The translations under genes and the position numbers were made by a program. A model generated the notes under the pieces. That model worked only from the letters and a program-made list of their open reading frames with translations. It did not search any database and was not told the DNA's origin. From Symsagittifera roscoffensis (lineage: Eukaryota; Xenacoelomorpha; Acoela; Convolutidae), in the NCBI RefSeq assembly GCF_963678635.1, contig NC_087064.1, positions 8,281,671-8,345,670 of the forward strand: a DNA stretch of 64,000 nt, read 5' to 3'. Shown here in pieces: positions 12,701 through 20,599 of the stretch (position 1 is the first letter of the stretch; every line of letters begins with the position of its first letter).

Positions 12701-15700
12701 TTGCACTACTTTTTCAAATTTTGCACTAGTGTTTCAATTATTTATCTAGCTTTCAAATATGGCATAAGAACATATTGAATAAAGATCGTTTTTTACTCTG
12801 AAATAGGTCGTCATTTTTTTCGGGAAAAGTTCAAAAATGCTGTAATAATTTACCGAAGTGTTTTCATACATATTAATGCATTTCTGTTTATGGGACATTC
12901 TTCTCTTAGACTGGCCACTATCATAAGCTGTAAAAAGCGGTGTAACGACATTGCAATGGTTTGTGGATGTATTTTAAGTGTTCATGAACGAATTAATCTT
13001 TGTCTTGTATTATTCGCGTCGCTTTTGGTGCCAATTTCAAAAAAAAATGTGTGTGCATCAATTCTAGTAAACAAAGTGATGTCTCATTTATTAAGGTCTT
13101 GTGGTATTTTTCGAGAAAAAGCCTGAAATCTGTTCAAGCTCAAGTACGATATTACGCGGTTTGAAGTATAATGTCTTAGTGAGGTGAAATCAAATTTATT
13201 TGCGAAAAAGGAGGCAGTTTTCGTTGTCCAATAAAAGTGCAAAAGAAATCGACAGATATTTAGTTTTAAGTATAGACTTTAAGTTAAAGATTGGCCTGTG
13301 GAAAAAAAATTCTATTGGCCCAGTTTTCTCTAAGTTAGTAAGTTTTATCAAAAAATTATCAGTCATGATATGTTCTTCAAATTCAAAGAGCTTTAGCCTG
13401 ATATATTTTGATCTCCGAAATTTGAAAAAGTCTTTGATGGAGAATTAGAATTTTTTCCCTTAAACAACTTTTACAAATTTGTAAGAAATTGGAGCTGCTC
13501 TATTATAACTTTTTTAAATTCCACTCTCCTCCCCACTGGAGCTGGAGGTAATTCAGTTGCCTTGGCATCCTAAGATTTGGGGTTGAGTCTCGATGGGACC
13601 TTGTTTTTTTACAATATATATATATGAGTGTTTCCGGGTAAATTTGCATTGTCGACCTTTTTGCTTGTCGGCTTATATATTTTTTGGCTTTGTTGACACA
13701 TTAATTTTTCTTATGCTATAAGCAATTTTCGCAGTTATTGCAAGTATTGGTAAAACTTGCTATGCCTGGTTTTTGCATGTTTTTCACTTAAAAGTTTCCT
13801 TCAGCCCTAATGGTTTCGGCTAACGATGTATCGGTTCAGTCGAATTATCTTATGTCCTTTGAAGATTACTTCAGGTCGGTTGTGGTGCAAAACTTTCAAA
13901 CTTAATCGCTTTAAGTTTTTATGACGACATTTTATGGCTTTTTTGCTGTTCTCGGCTCAATAAATGGTCGTCTACCCACTGATTTTCGGCTTATTGGCCG
14001 CGCGATAATTAGTAAATTCGTATTGAATATTGATATTTGTGTTACTGGCTTTTTTCTGAAATTGATTTTTGTTTTCTAACAATTTTTTTCGACTCTGGTA
14101 TTTTCGTCTCTGTTCGCTAGCTTGCAATGCTATGCTTGCGTTGTATCGCAACTGATCCAAAGCTCAGCTTCGCGTCGATCTCAAAAGGTTAGATGAGGTG
14201 CATGCGGTAGACGCCATGTTTATTTGTTGTACCTAAGGGCTCCAAACTTCGGTTCGCAGTTTTAAGGGAAAACAATTACCTCCGAAAAAAATGAGAAAAA
14301 AAAATGGATTCATTTTTCAAGTTTATTGAAGTTTGTTTCCATAGTTGGAAATGGCTGAAAGTTGTATCGCGAAAAACATTGTACATTATTGTTTATGCAT
14401 TGCCCTGTTACTGCTTATATAGCTTATCAGTTGTTTTGTTATGTTTTTTTACTCAAGCAAACGCCTGTGTTGTAATTGTACTTCATTTTTTCCAAACTGA
14501 CTCCTTAATTTGTGATCAATTTTTGTGCTTATTTTCATCGATGAGGGGCTCAGTAGTACGTATTTATCCGCTCTAATCAAGCGCCTGGTATTTACGGAAG
14601 ACAATGCTTGATAATCCGGTAGTTCCTGGTTCGAGTTCCATGTTCGGCTCTTTATTTTTTTGAACCTTATTTACTTAATTTCGTTTTTTTTTCTATTTTA
14701 AGGACCTTTTTCGCAGTTGTTTTGCTTGTGTTTGCGAAGTGCAGCTTCGCCTGTGTAAGCCATTTTTGGTTTTTTGTTAAGTTATGCTCGAATTTGCTTG
14801 TTTAGAAATGACTGACAAGCCTAAAACACAGCGTTCCTGGTCGGCCGGGCCTGGAATCTCCACTGCAATAATCCATCAGGGTAGCAACTTCATGGTAGTC
14901 GGACGCGATTCGGCCTCACCTTCTCCGCCACCGCTCGTGTCGCGGTTCGGTGGGGTGAGTTCGTATGAGTCCCTAGCAACGCACACTTCGCACGGCGGGT
15001 CTTCAGTTAGCACGGCGACATCTGTCACGCGTGTGCCCAACAGAGAACACCTAACGATTGCGCCCTCTTACAATCGGAACATTCTGAAGGAGGATGTGAA
15101 CAAACTAGTGGAACAGGAACAGGAACAGAGACTCAATTTATCAGTTTGTGAAAATGGTTCGTTGACAGCACTGCTGCCCATAGAGCAGCTTGATAGTGCT
15201 TTGTTTTAAAATAACATTAGCTTTGTTTTAAAATTACATCTTAATTTTTTTTTCGAAAAAAAAACTGCCTGCGATATGCAGTTTCTAAGTGAATCCCTGT
15301 TTCATCAGCTTTGTTTTGAAATAACATCTTAAATTTTTTTTGAAAATAAAAACGCAGCCTGCGATACGCAGTTTCTAAGAGAATCCGCAGTTTCATTAGC
15401 TTTGTTTTAAAATAACATCTTAATTTTTTTTTCGAAAAAAGCAGTCCGAAATCCGCAGTTTCATTAGCTTTGTTTTAAAATGACATCTAAAAAATTTTTT
15501 TGAAAGACAGCCTGCAATCCGCAGTTTCTAAGTGAAAATGAACTAAGTGATTTTTCTCTTTCGCGTGTGTTTTTTTATATTTTTTTCGGGAGAAAAATGT
15601 TAAATCTGTTCACTCTGTTAAATATGTTCGATTGGCTTGTCACTCATCGTGACTGGGTTTCAAGTTTTTGGATGTTATTTTTTCGGATTGGTTGATCTAA

Positions 15701-18700
15701 AATCAGATAAAATTATGTTTCAGACATTCCAAATCTGCTTTTGGTTCCGTCGGCTACAACTGACTCAGCCTCGAAGCCAAAAATATCCTCAAACTCATCT
15801 TCTCGTGGAGCCCTTCAGAGCTCTCGGCTGTCGGAACCCCACGCGGGGGGACTCGGAAAACTAGTGGAGGAGGAGGGCGAGTCAGAACTGGATGATTTCG
15901 AGGACGGAGGTACCGGACCTTTTTTAGGCGGGGCGAGAACGTCTAGGGGACACAATAGCAGCCGGTTCAAAGCACGAAACAACAGTTTAGGAACCCTGTT
16001 TTCGAGGAAGCAGAACCAACAGAGAAGACTGTCTGCCGGACACAGCCCGGAGTGTCTGCGGAGAAATGCGAACAGTGGAGGTACTCTGGGTGCGGGAGTG
16101 GGCTCAAGGTCTGGAGAGAATGAAGGAAACGGAGGGGGTCTGAAAACTACGTTCACTCTGAGTCGCAGAAGCACTCCAACCAGGAGTCACTACAAGTAAG
16201 TTGAAAACCGGGCTCTTTAATAAAAAAAAACAGGGCTTTTTTTATAATGCACTGAATTTTTGCATGGTGATTAAGTTTTGTTCCACACAATATTACGGAT
16301 TTAGGCAGAAGAGCGTGCAAAAACTTGAAAAATTTGCCAAGTGGCGAGAGGTAAAAAAACCGAAAAAAGAAGCTGGTCAATAGAGTAGTAGAGTTTGATT
16401 ACGCTAGCGAGCAGCTAGTGTTATAGTAGGGACCTTCTTTTTTCTAACCTAACTCGCAAATAAAAGTGTTCACTTCTGTGCCTTTAGTTATAATCTCGAT
16501 CTGTAGCATAGGAAATTTCATACCACCCGTTCTCGGCTTTGTTTGTGGCGACTGTTTGTGAAGGGCTAAGTGTCCGAGGCAGAGAGGTTAGTGCGAGAGA
16601 CTCATATTTTCTGAGACGTCGCAGAATTTTTACTAATTGGAGGCTTATTTTTTTTTACTTTTTCTATTGCATCTTTTAGTACTCTAGAGCTGCTTTTTGT
16701 CGTGTTTTCGCTAGTGTTTGCCAAGCGCAGCTTCGCTTTTGTGTTTATTAAAGCACTGGAGAATCTAAATTCGCAGCAAGTTGATTGTCGGTTAGTTTTA
16801 AAATAACATCAGAGGAAGTTGATAATTCAAGCTTTTGGCGACAATTTCAAATAAATGTGTTAATTGATACATCACATGGTTAATTAACAAAGTTTGGGTC
16901 TTTTTTTTCGAAAAAAAATGTTGAATTTTGTTCGCGCTTAAAGGGCTTAAAAGGAAGGCAATTTCCGCCGTCCAATGACAAAATTGTAAAGTTTTTTAAG
17001 TTTCAAAAATGGACTTCAAATTTGGTTGACTTAGCATCCTCTAAGTGGGTTAATTTTTGTTTTGAAAAATTGTCAATCATAAAAAAGCCAATCTTTTTTT
17101 CTATTGCACTGTGTTTTTTCTATTTTTTTCTAGTTAAATGAATTTTTTCCAACTGTCTGTTGGTTATATTTTCTTTATGAGCGTTATAACAGGTTTAATT
17201 TTTTGAACTATGAAATATTTACACAATCAAAGCTTGTGTTATAGTATGAACTCTTTTTTTCCAACCTAAGTCACGAATATTGTTGCGACGCAATTATTGT
17301 TGCACCAAATGTGTTCATTTTGATCAATAACCAGTTATTTAGTACAGTTAATGCTAAAGGTATTAACACAGACTGATATATCACATTTAGCACTTTAGCT
17401 TCAAGGTATCATGGATCTGTAGCATATAGAGGTAGGGAAGGAGACCCGCAACAAAATAAGAGGGTTCGAACCTCGGCAGGGGGGATGTTTTTAATGAACT
17501 TTTTCGTATACTAGTTAAAACGCGTCCGCTCTGTAAATTGAGGCATGTTAGTTGTTTTTTTTTTCAAATTGACTGGTACTGCTAATGTGTCATAATTGGT
17601 GTGCGTAACTTACGAAATTTTGTAGACTCAAAGTTTTACTCATTCAGTTTTTTCCCAGTTGCGTTATCGGTCTTATTTTTTCTTGTATATTCAGAAGTGG
17701 AAATTCAGACAATTGTCTACCGCAAAAAAAAAGAAAGGATCAACCGTTCGCCCCCCCCCCCCTTAAGTTACCTACCGTAGAATCTCCTCATTAGACTCTT
17801 GAATTCTCCTCATTAGTTTTGATAATTGATTCCTTATAAGTTTTGCATTTCAAACAGCACGCAAGAATGTATTTCTTGAGGTTTTTTTATGGAATAGTTC
17901 TGTTATACTGTTAGGTGCCCACATTTTTGTAAGTATAATGCAAGATAATATCAAAAAACTTCAGGTAGCGTGTTTTTCAGCCGAGTTTTGATTTCTTAAA
18001 TTTTTAAAGCCGGTATCGAGCTGTTTTTAAATTTTTGCTTTTTATTGGTATCTTTTGGCTACGAATGCTATTTAGCCAGAGCCAGTTGCCAGTCATTAGA
18101 ATCTTTTACTCCTAAAACAGGACTTATTTCCATTGGTTGTACGTGTTAATCAGAATGCAAGAGAGTTTATTCTTTGTTACATTTAGAGCATCATATCTAG
18201 AATGTTGATAAAGAAATGAAAATAACAGAAAAATTGAAAAAAGAATCGTGAAAAATTTAACTTCTAAGCAGAAGAAAATTAGTTCAAAATAGAAATAATG
18301 TATATGTTTCCATTTAGACTAGCAGTTGAAAAGTTGGTGTATTTGCGAAAGAAAGATAATTGTTTTACTTATTTGAATACGCAACAAAGTCAATTTTTAC
18401 GCAATTCGGTCAACTGAATTTTCTGACCGTGACCTATACTACTCAAAGTATAAGAAGCTAGTTTTTTTGCGATAATTGCGACAGGAATGTTTTGTTCTTC
18501 GTTCTCAATAAATGATATTTTTTGGTGTTCCGACGACCACTCACGGACTGGGAAGGACCATAACTTAAGTTCTTTTTTTGCTAAATTTTTTTGCGATTTG
18601 GACTTTTAAACGAATAATCCCAACTCGGAGCGATTTCCAGTACTTTTTTTTATTTTTCCAAACTATATGGAGCTCGATTTCCCAAGAACTCTCCCGTTTC

Positions 18701-20592
18701 CCGAACGTTTTTTTTTCAGAAATCATTTTTTCCTTTTTTGCCTAATAATAGGTGCAGTCGAACATCACTTGCTACTTGCTCAGCAACCTGCTTCTATTTT
18801 TGCGGTTTGAGTTCAATAAGAGACCTGCATTTGTTTATTGAGGACTCCGGGTTTAAGTGATGATTTTTTGATGAATTTTGTAAACATTATTTGAATGAGT
18901 GAAAAACGTTCGACTGCTTGTTATGTTAGCTCGGACGAATCGGGAGGAGAAGACGCCGACAACAGGCTTCGGAACATCAGCCGGTTTAGCGAGAGCGATA
19001 GATCACTCGGCTATTCTCTCGCCCATCACCATCATCAACAGCGACACAGCTTCAACCAGTGCTCTGATGACTCATCGGTGGAAAGACCCTCTCGCTTCAG
19101 AGCCCAAAACAACCACGCATACCATCACCAGAGCTCACTTCTAGCAGGTACTAATTTTCAGAAACATTTTTTCCAATTATCACGATTACCGGCCTAATCA
19201 CATCCAATATGCAATAACATATTAATTGTTTTCTTTAATTGGATTAGTACTACCAAAAAATGTCAACCATAAGACTTAATACGTTTTTTTTAGTTCATTG
19301 ACGCTTTTTCAAATGCTTTTTTGGCTATTCCCAAGTGTTCTGTTGGTTGAAAAAACGTTTTCTAATTCAACTAATTTTATACATGCAATGCGTGGTTTTC
19401 CCCGATACGTGAGGTTTTTTGACGAACCTTTATTTGATCCTTGGTTATAGTCATATTCTCGAAAAGTTGAGAAAACTCGATGATAATATATTGTAATTTT
19501 TCAGAGAAAGGTATTTAGTGTAAAAGAGCGGTATGATTTTCAATTATTTAGGTCCTTGTGATTGTTTTTTGTTCAATTTTTTTTCGGTTTCCTTGTTATT
19601 TTGCACTTTTTCAACGTTCTGTTCGCTATGTTTCAGGTATGGAGCGAAATGACCTCTCAGGATCAAGCAACTCAACCCCAAATAACAGACGTCAAAGACG
19701 GAAGAAAAAGTCATTAAACGAAAGCTTGAAAAGATCAAATCTCAGTGTGAGCTCAATTGTTTCCACTCTAAGCAGCAAATACCCAATTGACCCCACAAAT
19801 AATACCCCTAGTGACTCAGACAGTGTTAGCTCGAGGAAGACGTCTTCGTATGCATGTAATAAATTGGCAGAAGGAAATGAGTATGACTCATCGACCAGAC
19901 TGCTCAGCGGGAAGCACACGGTAACACTGGCGGCCAATTTGATCAACTTAGTAGAGGAAGAGCCCATGTCCAGCGGGTCTCCAATTGCATACCAGCCATC
20001 AAAGGCTGCGAGTTCGAGTCCCTACAAAGCCGGACTGGAAAGTGGATCCTCTGGTAGCGCTGGCACTCGCGAATCGTTGGAAGGACGACCAAATGTGAAA
20101 TGCGAGTATAATAAACTAAACGTCAAAGGAGCGGAAGTCTCGAAAAGTAAATCGAAAGTGGAATCTTCATTAGAAAATCGTAAGCGAAGAAGAAAAACTA
20201 GAAAGTCGAGACGAGCGTTTTTTACGTCATGCATGAAAGGATCTGTAGATACCACAATTTCAGCGACATCGGACGAAAAAATAGAAGGTAAATGCTCCGA
20301 AAGCCAAAGTCTTTTAGCGGCTGAATGCTCAGAAAACTCACCCCAGCCGAAAATATCGAACAGTGAGTCTAATTTAACTGGGTCTAAGCCAAAAACGGAA
20401 AACACAACGCGGAAACCGATATCAGATCAACCGTGCAGTGTTGATGCTGTCCGAAGCGTTAATGACAAAACAGCGAAGAGTTGTCAGCAGCAGAAAAAGA
20501 TGGAAAAACAGTCGATGGCGGCGGGGGATGGAAGTTATCAGTATAACGACAGTAGCGCAGTTCCAACTTCTCGCTGTTGTGGAATCCAATAA
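449..20592 (+). CDS. SNRK: SNF-related serine/threonine kinase SNRK (11 exons, 5' end off the window)
   Basis: Protein kinase of the AMPK/SNF1-related family, known as an LKB1-activated metabolic kinase. Exons proposed from phase-matched GT-AG joins: 449-745, 999-1140, 1437-1841, 7578-7878, 10533-10771, 11114-11166, 11442-11501, 14806-15156, 15724-16195, 18930-19147, 19637-20592. Together they encode about 1164 residues. With residue 1 at base 451: HRDLKPEN at 39-46, DFG at 60-62, activation-loop Thr at 75 (the LKB1 target position in the family), SAPE at 83-86, DVWSLG at 99-104, subdomain XI Arg at 159, and a UBA domain from about 258 to 305 followed by ATYFLL. The UBA and the [14 protein letters not shown] stretch identify SNRK rather than other AMPK relatives. 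The glycine loop and VAIK lysine must be upstream of the window. The tail is far longer than the roughly 765-residue vertebrate protein. Very confident for the kinase and UBA, good for the tail exons. Confidence 0.9.
999..1140 (+). CDS. SNRK: SNRK exon: kinase C-lobe, subdomains IX-X
   Basis: Acceptor TTTTTGTAG just before 999, donor GTGAGT at 1141. It encodes [18 protein letters not shown] followed by [12 protein letters not shown], nearly identical to SNRK. The exon has no ATG-initiated ORF and is only visible by joining phases: it receives a G to make Asp and ends on GA. Confidence 0.9.
1437..1841 (+). CDS. SNRK: SNRK exon: end of kinase domain, linker, first UBA helix
   Basis: Starts after TTTTCAG at 1436 and completes Asp, giving [16 protein letters not shown] with the conserved subdomain XI Arg and HPWM. 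A His/Pro/Asn/Gly/Ser linker of about 87 residues follows, then [11 protein letters not shown], which begins the UBA domain. Donor GTAAGT at 1842, phase 2. The linker is much longer than the roughly 25 residues I recall for vertebrate SNRK. Confidence 0.9.
1846..2871. other. SNRK intron 3, first part: repeat fragments
   Basis: Around 1931-2010 is the 5' hairpin module also seen at 8446-8530 and 24483-24560 (CCTTGC stem and GCAAGG, then a TTTTTTCCCGTAA stretch). At 2236-2305 is the dispersed motif TTTTTTCTAACCTAACTCGC also seen at 16440 and 17250. The rest is T-rich unique-looking sequence with no coding signal. Confidence 0.5.
2872..3420 (+). repeat. Long tRNA-headed element, copy a
   Basis: A tRNA-like head (TGGCGTAGAGGTAACAC as A box, GGTTTGAATTCAG as B box) is followed by a body with GTTGGCTTAGCTACC and a 3' hairpin-like end near 3385-3420 (GATGCGAGGCTCTGC). 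Same architecture as the copies starting near 13530, 24618, 30931, 32209 and 33399. Not a functional tRNA. Confidence 0.5.
3600..3615. repeat. Poly-G tract
   Basis: A pure run of about 16 G. Similar G or C homopolymers occur near 17747, 31490, 31694, 35877 and 43157; most of them lie in or next to the GGATTTAGGG-ended family P. Confidence 0.7.
4520..5720. repeat. Degenerate tandem array, period about 165-185 bp
   Basis: Seven or so diverged monomers. Each carries, in order, an AAATTTGAAATTCCCAA-like stretch, GGTGCTGTCAGAGTACTC, GGAGTTGCGAATTTTGCCTC, ATGACTGCTCAAATC and TCGAGATATGACGTTTT. Monomer landmarks (the CTGTCAG or equivalent) fall near 4540, 4710, 4850, 5115, 5287, 5455 and 5668. It lies in SNRK intron 3, apparently inside a sequence whose two flanks (4141-4310 and 5770-5968) are contiguous in the copy at 25866-26250. 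Confidence 0.7.
5969..6155 (+). repeat. tRNA-Ser-like SINE, copy 1
   Basis: Head with TGGCCGAGAGGGCAGGGCG (class II tRNA A-box region, Ser/Leu type) and B-box-like ATTCGAGTCCGATAC, then a roughly 100-base body and the 3' hairpin module TTTGCAAAGCGCAGCTTAGC. Acceptor-stem pairing is absent, so it is a SINE, not a gene. A perfect 15-bp inverted repeat (6023-6037 with 6047-6061) encloses the B box. Confidence 0.75.
6257..6650. repeat. TIR element family A, copy
   Basis: Begins TAAGAATCAATGAACGTAG, then the shared ATAGGTCGCGATGG, AGGTCACGAAAAACGTGAT and GGCCATCTATTTTTTCTC blocks seen in the copies at 7047 and 8755. The right end is degraded (GACTCTTTTTCATCTATCCG). Confidence 0.65.
7047..7418. 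repeat. TIR element family A, copy
   Basis: Starts AAGAGTCGATGAACGTAG and ends TTTCATAGACTCTTTT. The ends are imperfect inverted repeats of each other, and the internal blocks match the family. Lies 160 bases upstream of the SNRK exon at 7578. Confidence 0.7.
7578..7878 (+). CDS. SNRK: SNRK exon: end of UBA domain
   Basis: Acceptor TTTTCAG at 7571-7577 after a 5.7-kb repeat-filled intron. It encodes [20 protein letters not shown], matching the third UBA helix region of SNRK ([11 protein letters not shown] in vertebrates). A Gly/Ser/Asn-rich stretch follows. Donor GTTAGT at 7879, phase 0. Reading through the donor would stop four codons later. Confidence 0.88.
8182..8530. repeat. Family A fragment joined to a 5' hairpin module
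   Basis: 8182-8447 matches family A (TTAAGAGTCATGAATG, TCACGAAAAACGTGATCGA) but lacks its right end. It is followed at 8448 by TACCCTTGAGATGAGCAAGG, an 8-bp hairpin, and by the TCGGGTACTAGACTTTTTTC block that starts the long tRNA-headed elements. Confidence 0.55.
8755..9213. repeat. TIR element family A, most complete copy
   Basis: About 459 bp with terminal inverted repeats GAGTCGATGAACG at 8758 and CGTTCATTGACTC near 9198-9210. No coding capacity. Lies in the SNRK intron between 7878 and 10533. Confidence 0.72.
9714..10435. mobile_element. 722-bp foldback element with Tc1-like ends, copy 1
   Basis: The two halves are inverted copies of each other over some 330-350 bases each, flanked by TA. 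The ends read CAGTGCTGATTTAAATTATC inward from both sides; CAGTGCTG is also how Tc1-type transposons begin, and TA is their target duplication. No transposase is encoded, so it is a non-autonomous MITE. Short ORFs on either strand are mirror images of one another and are not genes. Confidence 0.85.
10533..10771 (+). CDS. SNRK: SNRK exon: Gly/Ser-rich tail
   Basis: Acceptor TGTCTTTTAG at 10523-10532, phase 0 into [12 protein letters not shown]. It contains a run of seven Gly and many Ser/Asn, so it is low complexity and probably disordered. Donor GTGTGT at 10772, phase 2. No domain seen. Confidence 0.75.
11114..11166 (+). CDS. SNRK: SNRK micro-exon 1
   Basis: A 53-base exon between TTGTTTTAG and GTAAGT at 11167. 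Phase 2 in, phase 1 out. Encodes about 18 residues, [17 protein letters not shown]. Too short to appear as an ORF, but supported by both splice sites and by phase agreement with its neighbours. Confidence 0.7.
11442..11501 (+). CDS. SNRK: SNRK micro-exon 2
   Basis: A 60-base exon after TTTTCATGCAG, encoding [19 protein letters not shown], with donor GTGAGC at 11502 and phase 1 at both ends. Open reading continues for 38 codons into a GC-rich stretch that stops at 11615-11617, so intron retention would give a truncated isoform. Confidence 0.72.
12200..12560. repeat. Family A-related fragments
   Basis: TTACGTCTTTAAAACG, TTATATAAGTCGTG and TTTTTTTTCAGGAAAA near 12225-12290 resemble family A. 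A fresh left end AAGAGTCAATGAACGTAGTT lies at 12430. The region is mosaic and I cannot delimit full copies. The rest of 11618-13530 shows no coding signal apart from a further family A trace near 13085-13440. Confidence 0.4.
13530..14180 (+). repeat. Long tRNA-headed element, copy b
   Basis: Head 13530-13601 with GGAGGTAATTCAG and GGGGTTGAGTCTCG, then a TTTTTTACAATATATATA stretch, repeated 'cggctta' phrases, CGCTAGCTTGCAATGC and the terminal TCGCAACTGATCCAAAGCTC hairpin module. About 650 bp, uninterrupted. Confidence 0.6.
14580..14758 (+). repeat. Short tRNA-derived SINE
   Basis: B-box-like GGTTCGAGTTCC at 14628-14640, body, and the 3' module TTTGCGAAGTGCAGCTTCGC at 14732-14751. The tail matches the Ser-like SINEs although the head differs. 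It ends about 50 bases before the SNRK exon at 14806. Confidence 0.6.
14806..15156 (+). CDS. SNRK: SNRK exon: Ser/Thr-rich tail
   Basis: Acceptor TTGTTTAG at 14798-14805. It encodes [19 protein letters not shown] and a Ser/Thr/Pro-rich stretch ending RLNLSVCEN. The only phase-compatible donor is the weak GTTCGT at 15157. If it is not used, the frame stops at 15207-15209 and makes a shorter protein. Confidence 0.72.
15198..15535. repeat. Tandem repeat at the exon 8 read-through end
   Basis: The unit GCTTTGTTTTAAAATAACAT recurs at 15198, 15220, 15308, 15397 and 15465, followed by a T-run, A-run and GCAGCCTGCGATACGCAGTT. Period is about 68-89 bp. The first unit overlaps the stop codon reached if the 15157 donor is not used. 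Confidence 0.75.
15724..16195 (+). CDS. SNRK: SNRK exon: acidic and Arg/Ser-rich tail
   Basis: Acceptor ATGTTTCAG at 15715-15723, donor GTAAGT at 16196, phase 1 in and phase 2 out. Encodes [15 protein letters not shown], an acidic segment [13 protein letters not shown], then a basic Ser-rich stretch [12 protein letters not shown] that looks like a basophilic kinase or 14-3-3 type site (inference). Confidence 0.75.
16411..16460 (+). repeat. Dispersed CCTAACTCGC motif block
   Basis: GTGTTATAGTAGGGACCTTC followed by TTTTTTCTAACCTAACTCGC. Near-identical blocks occur at 2239-2300, with related ones at 4141, 17238 and 25856. It appears to be the left part of the Ser-like SINE composite (compare 25852-26432). 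Confidence 0.5.
16566..16746 (+). repeat. tRNA-Ser-like SINE, copy 3
   Basis: TGTCCGAGGCAGAGAGGTTA at the head, then body GAGGCTTATTTT and the 3' module TTTGCCAAGCGCAGCTTCGC. Head more decayed than in the other copies. In the SNRK intron between 16195 and 18930. Confidence 0.6.
17411..17490 (+). repeat. tRNA-like SINE head
   Basis: GTAGCATATAGAGGTAGGG with B box GGGTTCGAACCTCGGC at 17462. No acceptor-stem partner is visible, so not a functional tRNA. The intron sequence from 17500 to 18900 otherwise shows only T-rich DNA and a poly-C run near 17747. Confidence 0.4.
18930..19147 (+). CDS. SNRK: SNRK exon: His/Ser-rich tail
   Basis: Acceptor is probably the AG at 18928-18929, preceded by a pyrimidine-rich run. 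Other phase-2 AGs at 18898-18899 and about 18963 are possible. Encodes [15 protein letters not shown] and a His/Gln run (HHHHQQRH). Donor GTACTA at 19148, phase 1. Confidence 0.68.
19637..20592 (+). CDS. SNRK: SNRK last exon: basic tail with C-terminal CCGIQ
   Basis: Acceptor TATGTTTCAG at 19627-19636, phase 1. 318 codons plus stop, continuously open. It holds a lysine/arginine cluster [17 protein letters not shown] near the start, a second basic block [14 protein letters not shown] at about 20180-20225, Ser-rich low complexity, and ends SRCCGIQ at 20590. CGIQ fits the CaaX pattern with Gln last (farnesyl-type by rule), and the preceding Cys could be acylated. The AATAAA hexamer at 20588-20593 overlaps the stop codon. 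Confidence 0.85.
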
Positions 20593-20593
20593 A
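20588..20593 (+). promoter_or_regulatory. Candidate polyadenylation hexamer overlapping the SNRK stop
   Basis: The bases CCAATAAAATAG place a canonical AATAAA across the Gln codon and the TAA stop. If used, cleavage would fall within about 30 bases and leave almost no 3' UTR. Another AATAAA is seen near 21624 as an alternative. Confidence 0.35.
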
Positions 20594-20599
20594 ATAGAC

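Noticed and set aside
15815-16174. Minus-strand ORF of 119 codons
   Set aside because: Shadow of the SNRK exon at 15724-16195; the Pro/Leu-rich composition is the complement of the Ser/Gly-rich tail.
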